A stretch of DNA of 64,000 nucleotides, taken from positions 2,047,676-2,111,675 of the forward strand of contig CM041104.1 of NCBI GenBank assembly GCA_023079485.1, read 5' to 3'. The notes under the pieces are model-generated. The model was given only the letters and a program-made list of their open reading frames with translations, searched no databases and was not told the DNA's origin. This DNA comes from Archilochus colubris (taxonomy: Eukaryota; Chordata; Aves; Apodiformes; Trochilidae). Positions within the stretch are counted from its first letter, which is position 1. Each line of letters begins with the position of its first letter. This document shows positions 10,301-20,100 of the stretch, piece after piece. Position numbers and translations under genes: made by a program.

Positions 10301-11396
10301 TTGTGAAGCCTTTTTTCCTAAGATCCAGTCTGAACCTCCCCTGGCACAACCTGAAACCTTGTCCTCTTATCCTGTCACTGGGAGGAGGAGGCCAACACCC
10401 CCTCACTACCACCTCCTTTCAAGGAGTTGTAGAGGGCAATAAGAGCTCAGCCTCCTCTCCTCCTCCTGCAGTCTCTCCTCATGCAGCCCCTTCCTCAGAC
10501 CCTCAGTCACCCCATTTCCCCTCCTCTGCACCCTCTCCAGGTCCTTCCTGTGGTCCCCACAGCACTCGAGGTGCAGCCTCACCCAGGCTCAGGACGAGGG
10601 CAAGAACTTGGGTGCTGGCAGCAGCTTTCATCTTCTCAGGAGTGTTGGGTTCCTGCTGCCCTGCAGGGCTGTGCTGGGGGGAGTTGGGGCAGGGCTGTGC
10701 TGCTGACTCTGGCTGCTCCCTCTCTGCTAGGCTGGGACTGTGAACCGTGGCAGTGAGGTGATTGCAGCAGGGATGGTGGTCAATGACTGGTGTGCCTTCT
10801 GTGGCCTGGACACCACCAGCACTGAGCTCTCTGTCATTGAGAGTATCTTCAAACTCAACGAAGCTCAGCCAAGCACCATTGCTACCAACATGAGAGATTC
10901 CTTGATTGACAGGTAAGGAGGCTCCAGCTCTGCACAGACAGCACCAAAACAGGCAGCTTGTTACTGTCAGAGTCACAGAATGGGTTGGGGTGGGTTGGAA
11001 GGGACCTTAAACATTTTCTAGTTCCAACTCCCCTGCGTGGGCAGGGACACCTCCCAGTGGGGGTTGTTGCTCATCCAACCTGGCCAAGTTTAATCCTGAA
11101 ACCAGTTGTTTTGGCAGTTGATGTCTTTGAGCACACAGCCAAAGTTAAACTTGCTCTGAGCTTTTGATAACCACCCAGGCCAGGCTGAGTGCATTGCCTT
11201 TGCCAGCTGGACAGCTCTGCTCTCACAGCTGGCTGTTAGCAGCCACTGGGTCAGTTTCCCTCTTTCCTGAGACCCTTGTGTTCCAGGAAGGGAAATTTTG
11301 ACTGGGCCTTGGTGACTGGAGGTTTAGAACTGTTTTGAAATGGCTCCTGTGCTTGTCTCTGAATGCCCTTTGTGTTGTCTTTTCAGCTTGACATGA
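7235..11396 (+). CDS. EIF6: Eukaryotic translation initiation factor 6, complete
   Basis: eIF6 binds the 60S ribosomal subunit, acts in nucleolar pre-60S maturation and blocks premature 40S joining. It is released by SBDS and EFL1. Six coding exons join in phase: 7235-7341, 7425-7510, 8406-8581, 9515-9691, 10731-10912 and 11387-11396. All introns are GT-AG and total length is 245 codons, identical to human. The start [10 protein letters not shown] lies in a strong Kozak context (CCGCCATGG). The whole protein is the five-fold pentein domain; recognisable blocks include [38 protein letters not shown] and [15 protein letters not shown]. The CK1-type serines 174/175 (ELSSLLQ) are kept. Residue 235, a phosphorylated Ser in human eIF6, is Asn here. 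The protein ends DSLIDSLT. It lies downstream of FAM83C on the same strand and converges with MMP24. Confidence 0.98.
7425..7510 (+). CDS. EIF6: EIF6 exon 2
   Basis: Follows acceptor CTCCTTGCAG and encodes [19 protein letters not shown] and on to GRMCV. It ends one base into Gly; the donor is GTAGGT at 7511. Confidence 0.97.
7612..7798 (+). repeat. TGTCTG / TCTG microsatellite in EIF6 intron 2
   Basis: About 187 bp of interrupted (TGTCTG)n and (TCTG)n, beginning about 100 bp after the exon 2 donor. The RNA would be rich in UG/UCUG motifs. Confidence 0.95.
8276..8307 (+). repeat. (ATTT)n microsatellite in EIF6 intron 2
   Basis: About eight ATTT/ATTC units lying about 100 bp before the exon 3 acceptor. 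Confidence 0.9.
8406..8581 (+). CDS. EIF6: EIF6 exon 3
   Basis: Follows acceptor TCATTTTAG. Encodes [18 protein letters not shown] through ALVHPDLDR, ending in phase 0. The donor is GTATTT, weaker than the other donors of the gene. Confidence 0.97.
9515..9691 (+). CDS. EIF6: EIF6 exon 4
   Basis: 59 codons, phase 0 at both ends: [17 protein letters not shown] through [12 protein letters not shown]. Contains Ser174/Ser175, the casein-kinase-1 sites described for mammalian eIF6. The acceptor is TGTTTGCAG and the donor GTAAGG. Confidence 0.98.
10137..10605 (-). mobile_element. CR1 LINE fragment, antisense, in EIF6 intron 4
   Basis: The reverse complement of the CR1 3' end starts at 10137 (AGAATCATGGGATCATCCTG) and runs through 'caacctgttcagttcttcac', 'ctgaacctcccctggcacaac' and the upstream ORF2 C-terminal region. 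About 470 bp, with frame damage. Confidence 0.9.
10731..10912 (+). CDS. EIF6: EIF6 exon 5
   Basis: Encodes residues 183-242 plus two bases of Ser243: [19 protein letters not shown] through [14 protein letters not shown]. Codon 235 (10887-10889) is AAC (Asn) where human has Ser235. The acceptor is CTCTCTGCTAG and the donor GTAAGG. Confidence 0.98.
10974..11115 (-). mobile_element. CR1 LINE 3' fragment, antisense, in EIF6 intron 5
   Basis: The reverse-complement CR1 tail 'tcacagaatgggttggggtg' followed by 'ggaagggaccttaaaca' and 'gcagggacacctccca'. A short 5'-truncated copy. Confidence 0.85.
11387..11396 (+). CDS. EIF6: EIF6 exon 6 (last three residues and stop)
   Basis: Acceptor TGTCTTTTCAG is followed by C TTG ACA TGA, giving Ser243-Leu-Thr-stop. 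The 3'UTR follows. No canonical AATAAA occurs near the stop; the weak variant CATAAA is at 11582-11587, and a canonical AATAAA occurs only at 12615-12620. Confidence 0.95.
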
Positions 11397-11599
11397 GCAG
11401 TGTTGGTCCCTACTTTCCAGAAAGCTCCTGAGGAGTGGCATGTCCAGCTGCACTTTGGATCACAGCCACCTGGACCTCCTGGTGTTTCTGCAGGCCTAGC
11501 CCAAGGAAGAGGCTACAAAACCAACTCTTTCTAGTGCTTTTGTAAACTTAAATATTATTACAAAACCTGACAAATTGTGCACATAAATTGCAAATCTGG

Positions 11600-13580
11600 A
11601 ATGCTCTCTATCCCTTTGCTGACATTCTCCAGCTCTTTAGCTTTCTCATTTTGTGATGCTGTCTGAGCCCCTCCAGTTAGCTCCTGGTATTTACTCTTGT
11701 GGCTCTTGCTCATTAGAGATGATTTTGCCTTAACATCAGTGTTCTGCTGCCCAGCAGACTGGTTCAGCACAGCCCTGGCACTGCCCTCTGTTCCCAGACT
11801 CTTGCCAGGGTGGTGTTTCTGTTGTACGTGAGAGCTCCTTCCATGTCCAGTCCCAAAACCACAGTAAATTACTTGCCACACACTGATTCAGAAGCCCTCC
11901 CCTCAGTTCTCTTGAGGAGCACTGTCCTGAGGCACTGTGGCAGGAGCTCTTTTTCCCTCCCTGGTGCTTCAGATTTTGTAGAAAAGAAACTTTTTTTTTT
12001 TTGTGTTGTCTGGATGGTACCTGAGCCAGGGGCTGCCATCTCCAGGCAGCTCAGCAAACCTTCCTGTGCCATGGCTCACAGGCTCCTTGCTGCTACTCCT
12101 CCCAATGTGTTTGGGGCCCCTCTGGCAGGGGGGACTGATCCTCCTGGGCACCTGACTGCAGGGTCTCCTCCTCTGAGCTCAGTGTTTAGTGAGCAGCTGC
12201 TTTCCTTTGGCCACCTCACAGAGGGGCAGTGACTGTCACTGCTGGTGCTGGGGTGTTTCCAGCAAGTGTGAAATGAGCAAGGCTGCAAATGTTTCTCTTT
12301 AATGGCTGTAAATGCATTCTGGCTGCTAGGCAGGGACCCTGATGTGTATCAGTGATCCTGATGTGTGTTACATGGAAAAAAAATCACCTCATCTGTGAGT
12401 AAGCCAAATCCTTTCAAGGGGGAGATGCTGGCAGCACGCTGGGGACTGTGATCTGGCAAAGTCATGGAGAGCAGAGCAGGGAGCTGCTGGCTGGGGTGGC
12501 TTCTCACAAAAGCTGGGAACTGGGGAGGTGGTAAAAGGGATCCCTGTTCTGAATGAGGGTTTTGGGGAATTGTGAACGAAAAAGATGGACCTATGTACAA
12601 GGAACAGACACTATAATAAAGAATGGAATTGGGAGAGTCATGGATACATGGTATCATGGGAGAGTTTAACCTTGGTGTTTTTATGGCAAATTGGGTCTTA
12701 AAAGACCTGTGGAGGTCTTGAGAGGAGTCCAGAGAGGTGTGGAGATGCACACATTACTTGTGTTTCCTGAAGGCATTTGGCAGGTTTCTGTTCCAGGGGT
12801 TCTTGGGGGACCCTGAGTGAGTGATCCCCTGGGATGAGAGGGAAACCCTCAACAAGGCTTGAGGATGGGGAAAAAAAGTCCAAGTAATTGGTTCCATTTC
12901 CCAGGATTTTCTCAGGGAGCTCTGCTGGGAGCCAGGGAGCTCAGTGTTGCTGTGTCCTGGTGAGGAAAGGCTGGATTAGTGCAGGGAGCTTTGCCCATCC
13001 TGCCTGATGGGGGGAGACAAAGCAGATGGAGTGGAGCTGAACGTGGAGCCTGTTGGGGTCAAGAGTCCAAATTTCACACCTGAAGTGCTGAGCTCTGAGC
13101 AGCAGGAGAGCAAATTCTTGACTTCAAGGTAGGTGTTTGAACCAAGATGTCCTCAGCCCTTAGCAATGGTCATAAAAGCAAACAATAGAGTTGGTTAGGA
13201 CAAGAAAGCTCAAGTGAAGCAACATCTGTAAATCTGTGGTGCTTCATCCCCTGTAGATGAGATGCAAATGTTGCACAGTGGGCACCAAACTCCATACATT
13301 TTTAGCTAATGTGTACTTTGTTGTTCATTAAATTTTGGGTCTTCTGTCAAGTAAAAGTCCAAAAGAAGCTGGGGGAAAGGAGGGAGTGTTTCCTGCTACT
13401 GCCCATGGCTGCCCACAGGACCCTGGCTCGGCAGCACTGGGACTGCAGGTGCTGGCTCCAGGGGTGAATGGGATGGTGCTGGGGAGCACTGGGTCACCCC
13501 TCACCATTACTGTCACTTGTCACTGTTGAGGGCTCTTTCTTGGCTCCTCAAACACCCACAGGAGCACCTGACACCCCTGG
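11600..13580. other. Intergenic DNA between EIF6 and MMP24
   Basis: No convincing exon or RNA gene. An AATAAA at 12615-12620 might serve a long EIF6 3'UTR. Open frames here do not resemble any family I know. Confidence 0.5.
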
Positions 13581-13584
13581 GAAG

Positions 13585-13806
13585 CTCAGGTCTGTAACAT
13601 TTAGATGGGATATGAGGAAAAATGTCTCTACTGAAAGTGATGAGGCAGTGGGCCAGGCTGCCCGGGGCAGTGGTCGAGTCCCCATCCCTGGAAGGGCCCA
13701 AAAATCCACGTGGATGTGGCACTTCAGGACATGGTTTAGTTGGCTGCTGGTGCTGGGTTGATGGTTTGGTCTTTGCCAGCCTTAAGGATTCCAGGATTCT
13801 GTGATT
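13585..13806 (+). mobile_element. CR1 LINE 3' fragment, sense
   Basis: CR1 3' block: 'gatgaggcagtgggccaggc', 'cccatccctggaaggg' and a terminal GGATTCTGTGATT. Internally diverged. Confidence 0.8.
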
Positions 13807-13984
13807 TGCAGCAGGGGGCAGGTAGGGAGCAGCTCTCAGGGACACCAAAGGTTTCTCAGGCTGTTTGGAGCAGCAGCTCTGGGGAAGGCTCAGCCCTGCA
13901 GCAGGGTCCCAGCTCCCCACAGCTGCCTGAGGAACAGCTCCACTTGCTGCTCCACCTACTGCATCCACCTGGTCCCTGCTGCAC

Positions 13985-14450
13985 AAAAAGGATGTGGAGA
14001 GGCTGAGGAGGGTCCAGGGAAGAGCCATGAGGATGCTCAGAGGGCTGGAGCACCTGGAATATGAGTAGAGGCTGAGAAGATTGGGGCTGGCCAGCCTGGA
14101 GAAGGCTCAGAGGAGATCTTGGTATGTTCCAGAACTTACAGGGCAGCTACAAAGAAGATGGAGAACTCCCTACTTCCAAGGAGTCCCATGGACAAGACAA
14201 GGGCACAAGGTGCATTCCAGTTGGACACAAGAAGAAAATTTTTCCCTCTGAGGACAGTCAGACCTTGGAATGGTTTCCCAGGGGGAAGTGGTGGATTCCC
14301 CCACTCTGGAAAGTCTGAAGTCCCAGCTCGATGAGATGCTAAGACATCTCATATAAAAAAATAATATTAGAATATACAATAATAATTCTATAATATTCAA
14401 ACAGTTGGACCAGAGGATCCTTGAGGTCCCTTCCAACCTGACATTCCATT
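13985..14450 (+). mobile_element. CR1 LINE fragment, sense, with AT-rich interruption
   Basis: Runs from 'gagaggctgaggagggtcca' (ORF2 C-terminal region) to 'gaggtcccttccaacctgac' and ATTCC. An AT-rich stretch of about 55 bp at 14345-14398 interrupts the usual tail. Confidence 0.85.
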
Positions 14451-15075
14451 AAAATCTGCCTTGGGGCAGGAGTTAAAAAAACCCAAACAAACCACAAAGA
14501 GCAGCAGGTGTTTCTCTAGGTTGTAAACTTTTGTCTTTGTTTGTTTAATGATGGCTGCTGGAAGTTGCTCAAGGTTTGGGCTGTCAGAGTCCCAGAGGAG
14601 ATGGCAGGGCAGAGATGTGGCTGTGATGGGCATGTGCATCCCAGCACCCCTGGAGAACACCTAGAAATGGACAGGTAGCATGGGGGGGGGGGGTGTCTAA
14701 TTAGTAGCTCAGATTTGGTCCTTGGCACTCCACCCATCATGAGACCTTACCACATTTTGTCACTAAAATTCGAAGTTTTGCATCTATCATTCTGTCTCAT
14801 TTTGTAAAACATTTGTAGGTTTGGTTTATGGGTTTTTTGTTTTTTTTTTAATGTTTAAACACAATAAACAGCTTGGCCATGGAAATTGATTATGAAGGAC
14901 AAAATACAGTTGGAGACCACGTGGCCTGCAAGTCCCAGTGGGCTCTGTCTGTCCTGCTTCCCCATGGCAATACTTGAGCACTAGTTAGAAAAATCAGAAT
15001 GCTGACAATCTTCCTGTTTCTTCCTTCCTCATCGTGGTAATTAGGAATACTTCTAACATGTTGGTCATCCTTGGA

Positions 15076-16777
15076 TTTATTTTGGTTTTTTTTTTCTCAG
15101 ACCTGATGTTATAAAGCTGCACTTTTTCTCTCCTAACTTCTATGCATTGCAGTGAGACTCAGTTACAGGCAGAGGGCTCAGGGTGCTCACCAGGTCCTTG
15201 GGGTGAGCCTGCAGAGCAGTTCTGTGCTCACACGAGTTCTGGACAGGGCTGAACAGTGCAGATGCACTGCAAGAAACTTCTTCCACTCAAAGAAATACCC
15301 AACAGAAACCTCAGAACTGGCAGCAAAATGGGCTGAGCTTGTGGTTAGGACCTAAACCATTCACAGCTGTAAGAGGGATGAACAGAAGCTGCTGTTGCAG
15401 GAAGAGACTTGTGAAAAGCTACTAGCTGAAAATCCAGATATTTTTCTAACCTTTACCTGATTTTTATGTCAAAAAGTGGCTAGTGATGAACTCATTCTAA
15501 TGTGTGGCATGCTTGCTTTGGGCCTTGCCAAATACTCTCCTGTGAAGACGTGAGCAAAAACAAAACAAAAAGAAAAAAAAAAAGAAATGTTGAAGGCATA
15601 CAATGTTTGTAACATCTACAGGGACTGGATTTAGTTTTACAAACAGGCCTAATTCTTATTGTACCTTGATTATTTCAGCAAAATATAACCATGATCGCAC
15701 TCCAAACAAACATCTCCATTCTCCCAAAACCCAACATACAAATTCCACAACCTAGTTACACATGCCACGTAACAACAATTCATCTTTTCCCAGCATCTTA
15801 TCAGGGGCAGAGTGCAGTCTACATCTGTACATGTTTTTCAGGATCTCAGTAACCATTGGTTCATTGTTTCTCACTGATGGGAGCTTAAAACACCATCATG
15901 TGACATTTAAATATTTCTTTCATGAATGGCTCCCAAAACAAAAATGTGTATTTTCATGATTGGTTGATTGGTTTGATTTTTTTTTTTTTTTTTTGGTTTT
16001 TTTAGACCCAATTATTTTGTCTTCAGATTGTCCCAGTCTAGGGCTTGATGTTGCCAGGTAAATTCTGGTGTCTGGTTTGGTGCTTCTCGAGCTCCTGCTC
16101 TGCACTGCTCGACCTCTTGGAGGGTGCTGGGGTTCCTCATGCACTGTGCTGAGTGGCAGCGTGGGTTTGTTATGAATGTACAAAACATCTGACCAGCAGG
16201 TATTGGAAAATTGTATCCAGGTCATTCCCTGGATTTTGTAATAAACTAAGAAGATCTTTTAGAATGGTTCAGCATCAGAATGTCTTCTGCTTAAGACACT
16301 GAATTGTTCCTGTTCATAGGTTTCATGATCTTAATTCATTTATGAGACAGCTATTAAAAAAATGGTTCTGTTCAGAGGTGATTTTTAGCTACACTGGAGA
16401 ATGCTGGGTTTAACAGGGAGCACTGGTGCAGGGAACTGAAGGAGGTTTCCCAGGTCAGTTGACACCTGTTTTGAGAACTCTGCTGTTGGCTGTGAGCCTG
16501 TGGCACTCCAGGACTGGCACTGCCACTCGGGCAGTACCAAGGGAAGAGGCTCCACACTGCAAGGCTGCCTGTATTTTTTTCCAGTTTTCCTGCTTCTTTC
16601 AGTCCCAGGCTGTCCAAAACGAGTAGGTTGCTGAAGTAGTTTCGTTTGCTAGGCTTCTGAATGTCATTTTCTGTTTTCCTTTTTATTTTTTTTCCTTCCT
16701 TTTTTTTTTTTCCTTTTCTTTTTTTCCTGTCCATTGTCCTCATCAGACCAATGAGTGGCACGGTGCAGCGGGCTCTG
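15076..16777 (-). other. MMP24: MMP24 probable 3'UTR
   Basis: Sequence downstream of the MMP24 stop codon on the minus strand. AATAAA (minus strand) is at 15076-15081, giving a 3'UTR of about 1.7 kb. Another AATAAA at 16682-16687, only about 90 nt after the stop, lies in an A-rich stretch (16679-16738) that could cause internal oligo-dT priming. Which signal is used is not known. Confidence 0.45.
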
Positions 16778-17115
16778 TCATACCCACTCCTGCACAGGTC
16801 TTTTGTAATACACAACATTTTGCTGCACCTCTTTGTTTTTAAACTGGAAGATGGTGTATACCAAGACGAGGATACAGAGGGACAGAATGCAGGGGATGAC
16901 AACAGCGATGGCATTCACAGTGCTGGGCACATCATTGATTGTCACCATGATGTCCACGTCGTCGTGGGGCAGGCGTCGGTCTTTGCTCCGTTCAACATCC
17001 TTCTGGTTACAGCCCATCCAGTCCTTGAGGATTGACCTGGGGTAGCCTGGCTCCACGCTCAGCCTCTGGTTATCAAACTTCCAGTACTCCTTCCCCTTGT
17101 AGAAGTAGGTGTAAA
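16778..17115 (-). CDS. MMP24: MMP24 exon 9: last hemopexin blade, stem, membrane helix, tail
   Basis: Follows acceptor TTTCTCCTAG (minus strand). Encodes [16 protein letters not shown], Cys520 (DWMGCNQ), the stem [13 protein letters not shown], the hydrophobic segment [17 protein letters not shown] and the C-terminus [10 protein letters not shown]. Stop TGA is at 16780-16778. In the stem, human MT5-MMP has RRKERR (from memory); here it reads RSKDRR. Confidence 0.97.
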
Positions 17116-20100
17116 CTAGGAGAAACAATGGAGAAGGGGTCTTAGCACCCACCCCCTGCCCAACCCCAGGGGCTGTGCAGGGAGCTGGGAAGGCTGGAGG
17201 GGCCTGGGCCAACAAAACCCATTGACCCAAGCATCCCAAACCTCTGGAGAAGTGAAGGTGGCTTTGGAGCTTGGATTTAAAGGAGAAACCATAGCTCTGG
17301 CTTGAGGGTGCAGTGCTGCCCACAGAGCACCATTCCAGCTTGGCCAAAGAAAAAGAAAGAGAAAAAGAGAAAGAAAGAGAAAAAGAGAAAGAGAAAGAGA
17401 AAAAGAGAAAGAGAAAGAGAAAAAGAGAAAGAGAAAGAAAGAGAAAAAGAGAAAGAGAAAGAAAGAGAAAAGGAGAAAGAAAAAGAGAAAGAAAGAAAAA
17501 AAAGAGAAAGAAAGAGAAAGAGAAAAAGAGAAAGGAAAAGAGAAAGAGAGAGAAGAAGAGAAAAAGAAAGAGAAAAAGAGAAAGAGGAAAAGAGAAAGAG
17601 GAAAAGAGAAAGAGGAAAAGAGAAAGAGGAAAAGAGAAAGAGGAAAAGAGAAAGAGAAAGAGAAAGAGAAAGAGAAAGAGAAAGAAAAGAGAAAGAAAAG
17701 AGAAAGAGAAAGAGAAAGAAAAGAGAAAGAAAGAGAAAAAGAGAAAGAGAAAAAGAGAAAGAAAGAATCTCTGTGTTTCCTGCATCTGTCCTGCAGCTGG
17801 GTGACTCTCAGTGCAACCCTCATCTCACAGCACAGCCCCAAACTCAAACACAATCTCAATACACAAGACTCTTTTAGTCCTTTCCTCAGCTGGAAGGGGA
17901 GGAAGAGATCTTCAAAGAAGAGATAAATGTGTTGAAAGGAGCCTCTGGAGGTTCAACCTCCTGCTCAGAGCATGGATAACTTCAAAGCACAACAGGCAAG
18001 TCGGAGCCTGCAGCAGAGGGAGGGAGCTACACTCTGTTTCCTACAGGTAGGAAATTAAGAGGAAAATGTAAATTACAGCATCCTGGCAATCAGGAGCCAG
18101 GACAACTCAGGTGGGGACTGTTGTGGCAGCAGAACCTGACAAAGTCCCCTTCCCCTCACCCACAGCTGGCATTATGATGTGTTTTGGCAGCTGAGGAGGA
18201 ACATGGGGTGGGATGAGGGTCAGGAAGGATCTCAGCCTGCCAGGGCTCACAGGTGTCATGGGGACCCCAGGACTTCTGAGTCCTATCTCAGGCAAAACTC
18301 AGAGCACCCACACCCCACAACCCCACTGCCAAGGCAGGGAGGTGCCCCCGGGTACCCCTGCAGGTACGTACAGCCCTCCTTGCTGATGAACGCTCCCTGG
18401 GGAGCCTGAGGGATCCCTCTCCACACGGTGATGGGCTTGGGGTAGCCTGGGTCTGTGGCTCTCTTGTCCTCGTTGTACCTCCAGTACCTGTCACCTTTGA
18501 AGAAGTAAGTTTTGCCCACGGGCTCCCAGCGCAGTGCCGTGTCGATGCCCTCCCGGGGCAGGCAGCTCCCCAGCTCCACCAGGCTGTGTGGGTACCCTGG
18601 CTCTGCTGTCACCTCCTTAAAAACCCAGTATTTATCTCCTAGAGATGAACCAGGACACAAAGAAGAAACAGATTTGCCTCATGAGCACACGTATGTACGT
18701 GATGTGCATGTGCATGGACCACAGCAGAGTGGGAACCTCCAGGTCCTGTGCAATGTGCAGCAGCAGCTCCTCCTCATCATCTGGAACTTGAAACCTCCTG
18801 AATTCATTTGCTGCTCCTCAGCTCTTCTTTTGGAAGAGATTTACATCTCTTCCAAATACAACCCTGTCCCAGTTCCCTTCTCCAGGACAGTCAGAAGTTC
18901 AGAGCCCTCTCTCATTCCCTGTCATTGCCATCATTCAGGCTGAGGAGCTCCTCATGGAATCATCATGATTGGAAAGAACCTTCAAAATCATCAAGTCCAA
19001 CCATCAGTCCTACACCATGTTAACCACTAAATCCTTGCAGGAGGTCAGCTCATACTTTTTGATCCCTTTCTCTGAGCTTTCTCAAGTTTTACTACAGTTT
19101 ATTGAGCTGAGGAACTGGAGCTGCAGACAAAATCCAGAAGAGCAGGCACTTTGTGGCCATGCTGCTGCTTTCCAGCCACCCTGCCTTACCTGCAACTTGC
19201 TCTCCAGTTACAGGATCCTGTTCAGACACTGTCACACCACAAAGTGCTAACGTGGGCATAAGGTTGGTCATTTTGTCTCTTTAGGAGACAATTGTCCAGA
19301 AATGTGTTTTGGGGGTGCCCTGTGCCTGAAGAGGCCCTAATTCCCTGCCAAACCATGCTCAAGGAGATAGGCAGGAGACCAAGACCCCATGGGAAACAGG
19401 AGTTATTTCTTGTTACCACATGGAAGCCAAGTTCCATGGAAGCCAACTTGCCAATGGCATCCTGGGCTGGCTCAGGAACAGCGTGGCCAGCAGGTCCAGG
19501 GAAGGGATTCTGCCCCTGTGCTCAGCCCTGGTGAGGCCACAGCTTGAGTCCTGTGTCCAGTTCTGGGCCCCTCAGCTCAGGAAGGAGATTGAGGTGCTGG
19601 AGCAGGTCCAGAGAAGAGCAAGGAGGCTGTGAAGGGATCCAGCACAAGTCCTGTGAGGAAGGGCTGAGGGAGCTGGGGGTGTTGAGGCTGGAGAAGAGGA
19701 GGCTCAGGGGAGACCTCATCACTCTCTACAACTCCCTGAAAGGAGGTTGGAGCCAGGGGGGGGTTGGGCTCTTTTCCCAGGCAGAGACAGGACAAGAGGC
19801 CATGGGCTTAAGAATTTCTTCCTAATATCTAAGGAAGCTTCAGCTCTACCAGGGGAGGTTTAGGTTGGATATTAGGAGAAATTCTTTGCAGAGAGGGTGA
19901 TCAGGCATTGGGATGGGCTGCCCAGGGAGGGGGGGATTCTCCATCCCTGGAGGTTTTTAAGCAGAGACTGAATGTGGCACTGAGTGCCATGGGCTGGGAA
20001 CCACGGGGGGAGTGGATCAAGGGTTGGACTTGAGGATCTCAGAGGTCCTTTCCAACCCAAATGATTCTCTGATTCTGTGATTCCATGCCCATGTGTCTCC

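Noticed and set aside
17116..17785. Long Phe/Leu/Ser-rich frame continuous with MMP24 exon 9, and Lys/Glu/Arg-rich frames on the other strand
   Set aside because: These are translations of the polypurine/polypyrimidine tract in intron 8. The exon 9 acceptor at 17116-17117 and phase agreement with exon 8 fix the true exon start.
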